13,160 nt of DNA from CAYSBK01 sp964429265 (lineage in GTDB: Bacteria; Planctomycetota; Phycisphaerae; Sedimentisphaerales; Anaerobacaceae). The translations under genes were made by a program, and so were the position numbers. Location of the stretch: assembly GCA_964429265.1 (NCBI GenBank), contig CAYSBK010000055.1, positions 1 to 13,160 of the forward strand, written 5' to 3'. Under the pieces are notes generated by a model that searched no databases, was not told where the DNA came from, and saw only the letters and a list, made by a program, of their open reading frames with translations. Numbering within the stretch: position 1 is the first letter of the stretch; each line of letters opens with the position of its first letter. Below are positions 1 to 7,360 of this stretch, piece after piece.

Positions 1-57
1 GAACCCCCAACCTTCGGTTTTGGAGACCGATGCTCTGCCAAATTGAGCTACTGGCCT
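1..57 (-). tRNA. trnW: tRNA-Trp (CCA), 3' end cut by window edge
   Basis: Read on the minus strand, a 7-nt acceptor arm AGGCCAG is followed by TA, a D-arm (GCTC...GAGC), an anticodon stem TCGGT/ACCGA around the loop CTCCAAA (anticodon CCA, Trp), a variable loop, and the start of the T-arm GGGGGTTC. The 3' half of the T-arm and the acceptor lie outside the window. Its position 45 nt after rpmG, in a tRNA-Thr/tuf/rpmG/tRNA-Trp order, matches the widespread bacterial cluster before secE-nusG. Confidence 0.93.
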
Positions 58-102
58 AAGCCTTCATCACGATAAAAAACCCAAACCGCCACACCACTGC
101 AG

Positions 103-273
103 CTACTTCCGTCGCAGCTTGTGCGGCGTATGTTTGCGCTCGTTACTGCAATACTTGCTCAGTTGCAGCTTCGGCGCACCCTGGGCCACGCTGACGCTGG
201 TGCGGTAGTTCCTTCGCCCGCACTGGCTGCACTCCAGCCAAACATACTCTCGTTTGCTCTTTTTCTTAGCCAT
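103..273 (-). CDS. rpmG: 50S ribosomal protein L33
   Basis: A 56-residue basic protein starting MAKKKSKREYVWLECSQCG and ending RKHTPHKLRRK, which is the size and pattern of ribosomal protein L33 of the large subunit. The first zinc-ribbon pair is present (C15, C18). The second knuckle, usually CxxC before RKHT, keeps only C42 and reads YCSNERKHT, so zinc binding may be lost or need another ligand. The start is the ATG at 271-273, with only a weak purine stretch before it. It lies 133 bp downstream of tuf on the same strand and just upstream of tRNA-Trp, so it is probably co-transcribed with them. Identity is sure from the sequence; the zinc status is inference. Confidence 0.95.
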   Translation of the reverse strand: MAKKKSKREYVWLECSQCGRRNYRTSVSVAQGAPKLQLSKYCSNERKHTPHKLRRK

Positions 274-406
274 AAGACCTATCCGGCCGGGGCAGTCGAA
301 TCTCTGTGACCGTCCCAGCCGGAGAAAATATCCCCAATACCCGCAAGCCGGAAAAAACCAAGGCGGCTCACTCGGTCAGGCCGGGCCGATCACCCTTCAA
401 CGCCGC

Positions 407-1621
407 TTATTCGAGAATCTTCGTCACCACGCCGGCGCCAACCGTCCGGCCTCCCTCACGAATAGCGAAACGCAAACCTTCTTCCATTGCGATCGGCGAG
501 ATGATTTCTACATCCATCGTGATGTTGTCGCCCGGCATACACATCTCCGCAGGCTTGCCGTCGCTGCCCTTGAGCCCCAGTACCGAGCCTGTAACGTCGG
601 TCGTCCTAAAGTAGAACTGGGGCTTGTAGCCCGCAAAGAACGGCGTGTGCCGGCCTCCTTCCTCTTTCGTCAGCACGTATACCTCGGCCTCGAACTTCGT
701 GTGTGGTGTGATGCTGCCCGGAGCCGCAACAACCTGCCCACGCTCCAATTCCTTCTTCTCCACGCCACGAAGGAGAATACCGATATTGTCGCCGGCGCGG
801 CCCTCGTCGAGCGTCTTGTTGAACATCTCAACGCCGGTGACCACCGTCTTGCGGACTTCACGAGATAGTCCCACTATCTCCACCTCGTCGCCGACGTGAA
901 TCGTTCCTCGTTCGACCCGGCCTGTACCAACCGTGCCACGACCTTTGATGCTGAAAACATCCTCAACAGGCATCAGGAAAGGCTTGTCAACCTCCCGTTC
1001 CGGAACCGGGAAATAGTTGTCGACGGCCTCGATCAACTCGTCGATGCACTTGCACGCCTCGTCGTCCTTGCCCTCGCTCTCCATAGCCGCCAGAGCCGAG
1101 CCCCTGATAATCGGAATCTCATCCCCCGGAAAATCGTATTTGCTCAAAAGCTCGCGTATCTCCAGCTCCACCAGGTCCAGCAGCTCCGGGTCGTCGACCT
1201 GGTCCACCTTGTTCAGGAAAACCACGATCCGGGGCACGTTCACCTGCCGCGCAAGCAGTATGTGTTCACGCGTCTGAGGCATAGGTCCGTCACCCGCCGC
1301 GACCACCAGGATAGCTCCGTCCATCTGTGCGGCACCCGTGATCATATTCTTGATATAGTCGGCATGACCGGGGCAGTCCACGTGCGCGTAGTGGCGCTTC
1401 TCGCTCTCGTACTCCACGTGAGCGGTATTGATTGTAACACCACGTTCCCTCTCCTCGGGTGCGTTGTCGATCTCGTCGAACCGCCTGACCTTGCCCAGAC
1501 CATACTTGTTGGCCAGCCGCATCGTTATCGCGGCGGTCAGCGTCGTCTTGCCGTGGTCGATGTGACCGATCGTGCCGATGTTCAGATGTGGCTTCGTTCG
1601 CTCAAATACCGCCTTAGCCAT
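407..1621 (-). CDS. tuf: Translation elongation factor Tu (EF-Tu)
   Basis: EF-Tu is the GTPase that carries aminoacyl-tRNA to the ribosomal A site. The 404-residue product has every expected motif: N-terminal MAKAVFERTKPHLNIGTIGH, P-loop GHIDHGKT at 19-26 (Ile where Val is commonest), the effector-region RGVTI near 60-64, DCPGH at 82-86 (G3), NKVD at 137-140 (G4), SAL at 175-177 (G5), then beta-barrel domains 2 and 3 ending VVTKILE. Length is within the usual range of about 394-410. The start ATG at 1619-1621 is supported by a strong GGAGGTG Shine-Dalgarno about 9 nt upstream. tRNA-Thr lies upstream and rpmG then tRNA-Trp downstream, the conserved tufB-type setting. No frameshift or odd residue was seen. 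Confidence 0.99.
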   Translation of the reverse strand: MAKAVFERTKPHLNIGTIGHIDHGKTTLTAAITMRLANKYGLGKVRRFDEIDNAPEERERGVTINTAHVEYESEKRHYAHVDCPGHADYIKNMITGAAQMDGAILVVAAGDGPMPQTREHILLARQVNVPRIVVFLNKVDQVDDPELLDLVELEIRELLSKYDFPGDEIPIIRGSALAAMESEGKDDEACKCIDELIEAVDNYFPVPEREVDKPFLMPVEDVFSIKGRGTVGTGRVERGTIHVGDEVEIVGLSREVRKTVVTGVEMFNKTLDEGRAGDNIGILLRGVEKKELERGQVVAAPGSITPHTKFEAEVYVLTKEEGGRHTPFFAGYKPQFYFRTTDVTGSVLGLKGSDGKPAEMCMPGDNITMDVEIISPIAMEEGLRFAIREGGRTVGAGVVTKILE

Positions 1622-1768
1622 CGCAATTTACACCTCCAATGCACTGGGTTATCATTCCTAAATGAAACCTCAAACTTCCTACTGCGAAACCTTCCCAAGC
1701 CTGATATTCCAACTCGGGGCCGGATCATACCTCAGTGTCACAGCGTCCGGCCTGAATAGCAGTCATTT

Positions 1769-1840
<72 letters not shown>

Positions 1841-2110
1841 AAGGTCCCCACGGCCGCGGAGCATCATAGCACAGCCATTCCCCCCGGACTACAGCGTCTC
1901 GCAAAAACGCATCCTACTTTGGATGCAAACTCGCCGAGCACCCTTGGAGGCGGCCTGAAAGCCCAATATCTCAACTCGTCGCTCCACGTAAACTACGCAG
2001 TTTATAAAACGCCACGCCCGGCTGCAAACAGAAATTTTCGCAAAAAGCAAAAAAATCGCAAAAACGCATCCCGGCCCCCGGCCTCTACGCCCGCAGCCGC
2101 CCCACCCACA
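1841..2110. other. Intergenic region between HEAT-lipoprotein gene and tRNA-Thr
   Basis: No coding frame is convincing here. It holds a perfect 16-bp direct repeat (TCGCAAAAACGCATCC) at 1899-1914 and 2056-2071, and a candidate -10 box for the tRNA/tuf transcript. Just past the end of the HEAT-lipoprotein gene, on the minus strand, a small GGCC-GGG-GGCC hairpin (2073-2083) is followed by T5 and then T7 tracts down to about 2049. This might act as a terminator for that gene, but the stem is only 4 bp and the longer T-run is displaced from it. Confidence 0.5.
1863..1868 (-). promoter_or_regulatory. Candidate -10 box upstream of tRNA-Thr/tuf
   Basis: The minus strand reads TATGAT about 22 bases upstream of the tRNA-Thr 5' end, the right place for a -10 element. 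No convincing -35 hexamer lies 16-18 bp further up (TAGTCC at 17 bp), so this is only a candidate. Confidence 0.35.
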
Positions 2111-4429
2111 TCAACCGGGCTGGTCTGCTGATTCCGCCGACTTCTTCGGCTGTGAGCGCCCCAGGCGGCTTTTCCATCTCTGTACCTGCTGCTTCCATCC
2201 AGGCCGGTCGGCCACCTCGCCTACCTGCTCAAGCACCTGACCCACTATCTCGTTGGGGTCTGCCGAGGCCTCAGGCTCCTGAAGATACCGCTCAATCGAC
2301 TGCACAACCGCACTGTTAGGGTCCAGGTCCCTCGTCAGCAGGCAATTCGTAATCAACTCCGCAGCCTTGTCCGGTCGGGGCCACCGCAGGTAAGCATCCA
2401 GCAGTTCCGGGACTATTGCCGCCTTCTCATCCGCACTTCTGGCCGCCTCGTGCAGCCGGCCCAGATATTCCGCCGCCCGCTCAAACTTGCCTGTCTGTTT
2501 GCACAACCGCACCAGCCTTCGCCAGGCATCAACCAGCACCTTTGTGTCCTGCTCCGCGGCGGCCTTGTGCTCGACCATCTCCAGGAAAGACAACATCGAA
2601 TCAGCGTCCAGCTTGCCTGCGGCGACGGCGTGGCCCAGGGTTTCAACCCACTGCGATAGAACCGCCAGTTCCGACCGCCCAAAAACCTTCAACATCGCCT
2701 CCCACGCCAGGTCGCCGTCGCCCTGGACGCCGACCCTGCCCCATAGCCAGCGCAAATCCTCGGCTGCCGCCACGTCGGCGGCAAGGTTCAGCAGTTCCCT
2801 GCGAATCTCTGGGCTCGGGTCGTTGAGAAGCTCATTCTTTTTGACCAACATCCACGCCTTGTTCTTGTCCAGATGAATCAGGCCCCTAACCGCCGCCTGC
2901 CGAAGAAGTTCCGTTTCGGCAGTGACGGCTTCTTCAAAAAGCCGACCAAACAGACTACCCGCCTGTGTTTGACAGGCGCTGCCGGCCGCACACAAACTCG
3001 CCATTTTGCCCAGCAGTTCCCCCCCAAGCACCAACTCCTCCGCGTTGCCCCGGGCAAGCCTGTACCGCTCCGCAAGCATATTCAGATACCTCTCAACCTC
3101 AGGCGGCTCAACCCCGTTACGCTCCAGCAACTTCGTGATCACCTCGGCGCCCGCCCGGACCTTTCTCGGGTCGTTTTCGTAAAGAAATTTCCCCGCATAC
3201 GCCATCGTCTGTCGCTTGACCTCTGCCGGCACCTTCACCGTCGAGTTGGGCAGCATCGCGTAGTTCACCGCCACACCCAAAGCCACAAACATCTCAATAC
3301 GGACCTGCTCATCCTGCTCGACTCTCAACTGGTTCAGCAGTTGTTCGGCGCAGTTCAATTCACCCATCAGCGACAGAACCCTCGCCGTCTCAAGCCGCAC
3401 CCTCCTGTCCGAATCTCCGATAAGCCCTATAAGTATAGGCCCCAGCTCCCCAGGAAGCTCGGACTGTCCACCAATACGCAACTGGCTTATCTTCTCAAGC
3501 GCCCACAGCCGTACGATGGGCCTGCCGGTGCGCAACTGCTCCACGAGAAACTTCCCCCGCTCGGCCTCGCTGCCTATCCCGCTGTAAGCCTTCTCCAGCA
3601 TCCCGACGTACTGCCGCTTCCACCAGCTCAGTTCATCCTCCAGTTCACCGCCCCTGATGACCCAGCGCACCGCAATCATTCGCAGGAACTGCCTCTCGTC
3701 CTGGCCGCACAACCACGACCTCAGCTGCTCGACGTCGCCGCTCTGCCCTGCCACTGGTATCCCCAGCCACTCCAGGGCAGCCCGGGCCGAGGCGGCAACC
3801 TCCGGCTGGGGGTCATCAACAAGCTTCAGCAACTCCAGCACGGCCCTGCTGTCGGGCTGGAGCTTGAGCGCGTTGACACCGTTAATCCTGGCACCGGCCG
3901 GCAGGTTCGTATCCGATACCAATTCCACCAGCGGCACCGAGACCGCGTCGTACTCGAACAACAACATCGCCTGGGCCGCCAGCCTGCAGGTTGTCGGGTC
4001 CTTGTCCGTCCGCAGCACCTCAACCAACGGTTCAATGAAGTCCTCGGCCTGTCGAACGGTCTCGTGCTGGCGGCCGGCCCTGCTGAGCACCCTGCAAACG
4101 GCTGCTCGCGCCGCCCCATTACCCTGCGCAGACAACGTATCCAGCAGGATTGCCCGGGCCTGCGGCAGGTCACTGGCAAGCAAGAGTTCCGCGGCGTTGA
4201 CCCGCATCTGGTCGCTCGAACCGTCGCTGGTCAGGGCCTCCTTGTAAAGCCGCAACTGGGCGTCCGGCTTGTCCTTTGCCGCAACCGCTTCAGCGTTAGC
4301 ATCCGACCTTTCTACCCCGCGACAGACGTTCAAGCAGCCCAACAGCAACATCCCGGCCGTACATACCGACAGTAGGAATCGGCCGGCGCCGAATCCTATG
4401 GTGCTCAATGTCAGCCTGCCGGTACCCAT
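2111..4429 (-). CDS. Large HEAT-repeat lipoprotein, function unknown
   Basis: A long protein of 772 residues from the ATG at 4427-4429; a TTG at 4454-4456 would add nine residues (781). I chose the ATG because it gives a standard lipoprotein signal: a short basic N-terminus, a hydrophobic stretch, and a lipobox LLLGC with the lipidated cysteine at residue 32. The Shine-Dalgarno is weak for both starts. The rest is almost all alpha-helical: HEAT/armadillo-like repeats (patterns such as AGARINGVNALKL, PEVAASARAALEWLG, RRVRLETARVLSLMGELN and PSPEIRRELLNLAADVA), then a TPR-like C-terminus (FERAAEYLGRLHEA, KAAELITNCLL). No catalytic motif was found. Such folds usually serve as protein-binding scaffolds, so an envelope-attached scaffold role is inferred. 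It has its own candidate promoter and lies downstream of xer on the same strand. Confidence 0.85.
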   Translation of the reverse strand: MGTGRLTLSTIGFGAGRFLLSVCTAGMLLLGCLNVCRGVERSDANAEAVAAKDKPDAQLRLYKEALTSDGSSDQMRVNAAELLLASDLPQARAILLDTLSAQGNGAARAAVCRVLSRAGRQHETVRQAEDFIEPLVEVLRTDKDPTTCRLAAQAMLLFEYDAVSVPLVELVSDTNLPAGARINGVNALKLQPDSRAVLELLKLVDDPQPEVAASARAALEWLGIPVAGQSGDVEQLRSWLCGQDERQFLRMIAVRWVIRGGELEDELSWWKRQYVGMLEKAYSGIGSEAERGKFLVEQLRTGRPIVRLWALEKISQLRIGGQSELPGELGPILIGLIGDSDRRVRLETARVLSLMGELNCAEQLLNQLRVEQDEQVRIEMFVALGVAVNYAMLPNSTVKVPAEVKRQTMAYAGKFLYENDPRKVRAGAEVITKLLERNGVEPPEVERYLNMLAERYRLARGNAEELVLGGELLGKMASLCAAGSACQTQAGSLFGRLFEEAVTAETELLRQAAVRGLIHLDKNKAWMLVKKNELLNDPSPEIRRELLNLAADVAAAEDLRWLWGRVGVQGDGDLAWEAMLKVFGRSELAVLSQWVETLGHAVAAGKLDADSMLSFLEMVEHKAAAEQDTKVLVDAWRRLVRLCKQTGKFERAAEYLGRLHEAARSADEKAAIVPELLDAYLRWPRPDKAAELITNCLLTRDLDPNSAVVQSIERYLQEPEASADPNEIVGQVLEQVGEVADRPGWKQQVQRWKSRLGRSQPKKSAESADQPG

Positions 4430-4544
4430 CAACGCTACCCCGAAAAAACGCACCAAATACCTGAGCTGCGCATCTCAAGCCGTGAACGCCCACCGGCAAA
4501 GCCGGCGGCTGCTACACCACCACCGTTACATTTGTAAACTCTTA

Positions 4545-4573
4545 ACTCTATCCGGGCGGCCTTATACGGTCAA
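4545..4573 (-). promoter_or_regulatory. Candidate sigma70-type promoter for the HEAT-lipoprotein gene
   Basis: On the minus strand TTGACC (4568-4573) and TAGAGT (4545-4550) are separated by exactly 17 bp. The -35 matches 5 of 6 consensus bases and the -10 matches 4 of 6. Transcription would start near 4538, leaving a leader of about 110 nt before the ATG. A compact GC hairpin (CCGGC-AAA-GCCGG, 4493-4505) lies inside that leader. It has no following T-run, so it is not an obvious terminator. Confidence 0.5.
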
Positions 4574-4620
4574 CGGTTTGCCGCTACTTTTTCCGTGCCG
4601 CACCGCCTGTATCCCGCCAC

Positions 4621-5565
4621 TTACGGCCGGGGATGGTATTTCTTGTGTACCTGCCGCAGCCTTTCCTGGTCCACGTGCGTATATATCTGCGTGGTCGCAA
4701 TGTCCACGTGTCCCAGCATCTCCTGGACGCTCCGCAGGTCGGCTCCGCCGGCCAGCAAATGCGTGGCGAAGCAGTGCCGCAGCGTGTGCACGGTCAAGTT
4801 CCTCGGCATACCCGCACGGATGGCATACTTTTTGACCAGTCGCCATATCTCAATACGACTCATTGGCCGGCCGGTTCGAGAAAGCAGCAGCCAGTCACTG
4901 GCGGCACTCTTGCCCGCCGCAAGCTTCGGACGAAGCCCGGCGAGGTACTGCCGCACCACCTCCCCGGCAACGCTGCCCAGCGGCACCACCCGCTGGCGAT
5001 TACCTTTTCCAACGCACCTCAGGTATCCGACGTCAAGGTTCACGTCGGACAGCTTCAGACTTGCCAGCTCGCTGGCGCGGAGCCCCGTGGCGTACAGCAT
5101 CTCCAGTATTACCCTGTCTCGAAGATAGTACGGCTCTTTCTGCGACGGTGCCGCAAGCAAAGCCTCCACCTGCCTCTTGCTGCAAATGGTCGGAAGTCTC
5201 TGCCACAGCTTCGGCCCTTCCAGCACCTGTGCAAAATCATCCTCCACCGCTCCCGTCAGCCGAGAAAACCGAAGCAGCATCCGGATTGCAACCAGGGCTC
5301 GCTTGATGGAACTTTCGCTTTTCTGCCGTCGGCCAAGCTCACCCAGGTAACGCCTTATCACGCCGGGGCTTAACTGGTCGAGCCTGTCCACCTGGTTTTG
5401 TGTGCAATACTCCGCGAAGCCGCGCAGGTCACGCCCGTATGCCAGGATCGTATTCTCCGCCAGCCCCGCCTCCACCTTCAGGTATTCCAGAAACCGCCCC
5501 ACCTGCCGGTCTATTTCCGTCGCCGGCACATCCTGTTCATGCCGCTGAGCCTGCGTCCAGGCCAT
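4621..5565 (-). CDS. XerC/XerD-family tyrosine recombinase
   Basis: A 314-residue site-specific recombinase. The N-terminal SAM-like core-binding domain (about 20-105) has the typical GLAENTILAYGRDLRGF segment. The catalytic domain carries the full set: R163 (ATGLRASEL), K187 (VGKGNRQRVVP), H260 and R263 (HTLRHCFATHL), H286 (LGHVD) and nucleophile Y295 (TQIYTHV). Length is close to the usual 295-310, with a short N-terminal extension. It probably resolves chromosome dimers at dif with a partner Xer protein. XerC and XerD cannot be told apart by eye, though the motifs lean towards XerD. The ATG at 5563-5565 is the first reasonable start, with a weak Shine-Dalgarno. It sits in the GC-rich core part and does not look like the integrase of the AT-rich region. 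Confidence 0.93.
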   Translation of the reverse strand: MAWTQAQRHEQDVPATEIDRQVGRFLEYLKVEAGLAENTILAYGRDLRGFAEYCTQNQVDRLDQLSPGVIRRYLGELGRRQKSESSIKRALVAIRMLLRFSRLTGAVEDDFAQVLEGPKLWQRLPTICSKRQVEALLAAPSQKEPYYLRDRVILEMLYATGLRASELASLKLSDVNLDVGYLRCVGKGNRQRVVPLGSVAGEVVRQYLAGLRPKLAAGKSAASDWLLLSRTGRPMSRIEIWRLVKKYAIRAGMPRNLTVHTLRHCFATHLLAGGADLRSVQEMLGHVDIATTQIYTHVDQERLRQVHKKYHPRP

Positions 5566-5681
5566 CAGGTCAATCCCGCAAAAGCCAACGCCCGACCATC
5601 TTCACTTCCGTAGCTATCGGCGATGACGCACAGTACCCTTTAGCTGTTGTTGCCCCACGCTGCCGATGAGCGAATTGTCCC

Positions 5682-5710
5682 TTGAGTGTCCGTGCGGGCC
5701 CGAATATAAT
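5682..5710 (+). promoter_or_regulatory. Promoter of the lipoprotein-galE-ROK-DUF1080 operon
   Basis: TTGAGT (5682-5687) and a perfect TATAAT (5705-5710) are spaced 17 bp apart, an excellent sigma70-type promoter with a start expected near 5717. It lies about 37 bp before the first gene. It also shows that the in-frame TTG at 5682 is the -35 box, not a start codon. Confidence 0.8.
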
Positions 5711-5716
5711 CGGGCC
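5697..5716. promoter_or_regulatory. Palindrome overlapping the -10 box (possible operator)
   Basis: A perfect 7-bp inverted repeat, GGCCCGA and TCGGGCC, is separated by six bases (ATATAA). The -10 hexamer TATAAT falls almost wholly in the centre. A protein bound here would block RNA polymerase, so a repressor site is a reasonable inference. No regulator gene is visible in the window. Confidence 0.5.
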
Positions 5717-5747
5717 GTCCGGCCGGAACCCAGGCGACGATTGTCTG

Positions 5748-6371
5748 ATGCAAATGAACAGATACCACTCAACGCCGTTGTTGCTACTGGTAATACCAGC
5801 GGCCATATCACTGGTGGCAGGCTGCACCACCAGGCAACCGGCTGTTGCGACCGGCCGAGAGAAGGTATGCATACCACGTGCCGACACTACCGCCGTCATG
5901 AATGCCGCCCACGATGTCCTCAGGCGGATGCACTTCGACATTGAAAAATTCGACATCCAGAAAGGCTATATTCGAACGCACCCGCTTGCTGGCGGGAAGT
6001 TTTTCGAGTTCTGGCGTGGCGACAACGTAGGTGCCGACAACTGGTTGCTGTCCAACCTACACAGCATCCGGCGGACCGCCGAATTAACCGTCGAACAGAA
6101 AGAAAACAGGATTTGCATAGACTGCCGCGTCACCCTGCAGAGACTGTCGCTGCCGCAATACCACGCCACCGGCAGCGCCCTTGCCTACGCAACCTTCCGG
6201 CGGCAAGCTGCTTCCCTCCAGCGCCTCGGTCCCTACGCCCGCGGACGGCACATACAGTGGCTCGACCTTGGCTGCGACCGGGAACTTGCCTGCCGAATCC
6301 TGGAACGAGTTCAAGCGGCAACCGACACGATACCCAACAAAGACAAGACATCGGGCAAGAACGTACAATGA
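5748..6371 (+). CDS. Small lipoprotein of unknown function, first gene of the sugar operon
   Basis: A 207-residue product from the ATG at 5748, or 205 from the ATG at 5754. The longer frame beginning at 5682 would start inside the promoter, so it is rejected. The N-terminus has a lipoprotein signal: MQMNRYHSTP, a hydrophobic run, and lipobox LVAGC with C26 as the lipidated residue. The mature part has a predicted alpha/beta stretch (TTAVMNAAHDVLRRMHFDIEKFD, then GYIRTHPLAGGKFFEFWRGD) and a basic C-terminal half. No catalytic motif or known family was recognised. Its stop overlaps the galE start (ATGA), so the two are translationally coupled. An envelope role linked to the sugar-handling genes behind it is inference from the operon only. 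Confidence 0.8.
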   Translation: MQMNRYHSTPLLLLVIPAAISLVAGCTTRQPAVATGREKVCIPRADTTAVMNAAHDVLRRMHFDIEKFDIQKGYIRTHPLAGGKFFEFWRGDNVGADNWLLSNLHSIRRTAELTVEQKENRICIDCRVTLQRLSLPQYHATGSALAYATFRRQAASLQRLGPYARGRHIQWLDLGCDRELACRILERVQAATDTIPNKDKTSGKNVQ

Positions 6372-7351
6372 AGGTACTTGTTTGTGGAGCGGCCGGTTAC
6401 ATCGGCAGCAATATGACGGCGATGCTTGCCGCCGAGGGCTTCGTCCCGATTGCCTTCGACAACCTCAGCACGGGCCACCGTGCCGCGCTGGACGGCGTCG
6501 AATTCGTCCAGGGTGACCTGCGCGATGGCCGGTTGCTGGTCGAAACGCTCAAGCGCTACGATATCGACGCCGTTATGCATTTCGCCGCCCTGATCGAAGT
6601 GGCTCAGTCCGTCCAAAGTCCTCTGCGTTACTACCAGAACAACGTCTCCCACACCTGCACGCTGCTTGCGGCGATGGAGCAGGCCGGCGTCAACAAATTC
6701 GTCTTCAGCAGCACCGCTGCCGTTTACGGCATCCCCGAGGCACTGCCCATTTCCGAGGATGCCCCCACCTGCCCCATCAACCCATACGGCGAAACCAAGC
6801 TCGCCGTTGAACGAATGTGTCACTACCAGAGCCGAACCGGCAGGCTGCGATACGCCAGCCTGCGCTACTTCAATGCCTGCGGCGCCGGCAACAACGCCAC
6901 CCTCGGCGAAGACCACCGCCCGGAGTCGCACCTTATCCCCCTGGCCATACAAACCGCCCTGGGCAAACGCCAGGAAATGAAGATATTCGGCACCGATTAT
7001 CCAACGCCGGACGGAACGTGCATCCGCGATTACATCCACGTTGAAGACCTCTGCCGTGCGCATCTGCTGGTGCTCGGGAAGCTCGATGACAGCAACGAAC
7101 TTATCTACAACCTCGGAAACAACGCCGGCTACTCCGTCAGGCAGGTCATCGAAACCGTCAGGCAAGTCTCAGGAACCGACTTTAAGGTCGTGGAAAGTCC
7201 CCCTCGGCCGGGAGACGTACCCGTACTCACGGCCGACGCCACAAAAGCCAGGAACGAACTTGGATGGCGGCCCCGCTTTACCAGCCTCCAGGCCATAATC
7301 CAGACCGCCTGGGATTGGCACCGCCGGTACCCGGACGGATATCCCGACTGA
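6368..7351 (+). CDS. galE: UDP-glucose 4-epimerase (GalE-like, extended SDR)
   Basis: A 327-residue NAD-dependent sugar-nucleotide epimerase of the extended short-chain dehydrogenase/reductase family, cytoplasmic, probably interconverting UDP-glucose and UDP-galactose. Visible features are the Rossmann motif GAAGYIG (7-13), FDNLSTGH (30-37), the catalytic STAAVYG segment (T116 aligns with the Ser/Thr of E. coli GalE), YGETK with Y140 and K144, the RYFNACGA substrate loop, and DGTCIRDYIHVEDL. Length is normal (about 325-340). The start is set by the ATGA overlap with the preceding lipoprotein gene, an ATG at 6368. The ROK kinase follows after 9 nt. Sequence alone cannot exclude a related UDP-sugar epimerase such as one acting on UDP-GlcNAc or UDP-uronate. 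Confidence 0.93.
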   Translation: MKVLVCGAAGYIGSNMTAMLAAEGFVPIAFDNLSTGHRAALDGVEFVQGDLRDGRLLVETLKRYDIDAVMHFAALIEVAQSVQSPLRYYQNNVSHTCTLLAAMEQAGVNKFVFSSTAAVYGIPEALPISEDAPTCPINPYGETKLAVERMCHYQSRTGRLRYASLRYFNACGAGNNATLGEDHRPESHLIPLAIQTALGKRQEMKIFGTDYPTPDGTCIRDYIHVEDLCRAHLLVLGKLDDSNELIYNLGNNAGYSVRQVIETVRQVSGTDFKVVESPPRPGDVPVLTADATKARNELGWRPRFTSLQAIIQTAWDWHRRYPDGYPD

Positions 7352-7360
7352 AATACGAAG

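Noticed and set aside
274..406. Intrinsic terminator between tuf and rpmG
   Set aside because: A T6 run exists on the minus strand, but the only stems before it are short or distant. Co-transcription with rpmG is the simpler reading.
896..1759. 287-codon plus-strand frame opposite tuf
   Set aside because: It lies antisense to an unquestionable EF-Tu gene and has no protein-like pattern.
2416..4375. Long open frames on the plus strand opposite the HEAT-lipoprotein gene
   Set aside because: They are antisense shadows in GC-rich coding DNA, with Pro/Arg/His-rich low-complexity products and no recognisable domain.
4493..4505. GC hairpin CCGGC-AAA-GCCGG as a terminator for xer
   Set aside because: No T-run follows on either strand, and it lies inside the leader of the next gene.
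4621..5565. Xer-type recombinase as the integrase of the AT-rich block
   Set aside because: It lies some 4 kb away in GC-rich core DNA, has the sequence of a chromosomal Xer protein and no adjacent att-like repeat.
5697..5716. Divergent promoter for xer from the same palindrome (TATATT on the minus strand)
   Set aside because: No acceptable -35 hexamer lies 16-18 bp upstream on that strand.
5682..5747. Upstream extension of the small lipoprotein gene to a TTG at 5682
   Set aside because: The TTG is part of the -35 box, and the extension would be upstream of the predicted transcription start. The internal ATG at 5748 gives a clean lipoprotein signal.
6311..7165. 284-codon minus-strand frame opposite galE
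   Set aside because: It is antisense to a clear epimerase gene and mirrors its codon structure.
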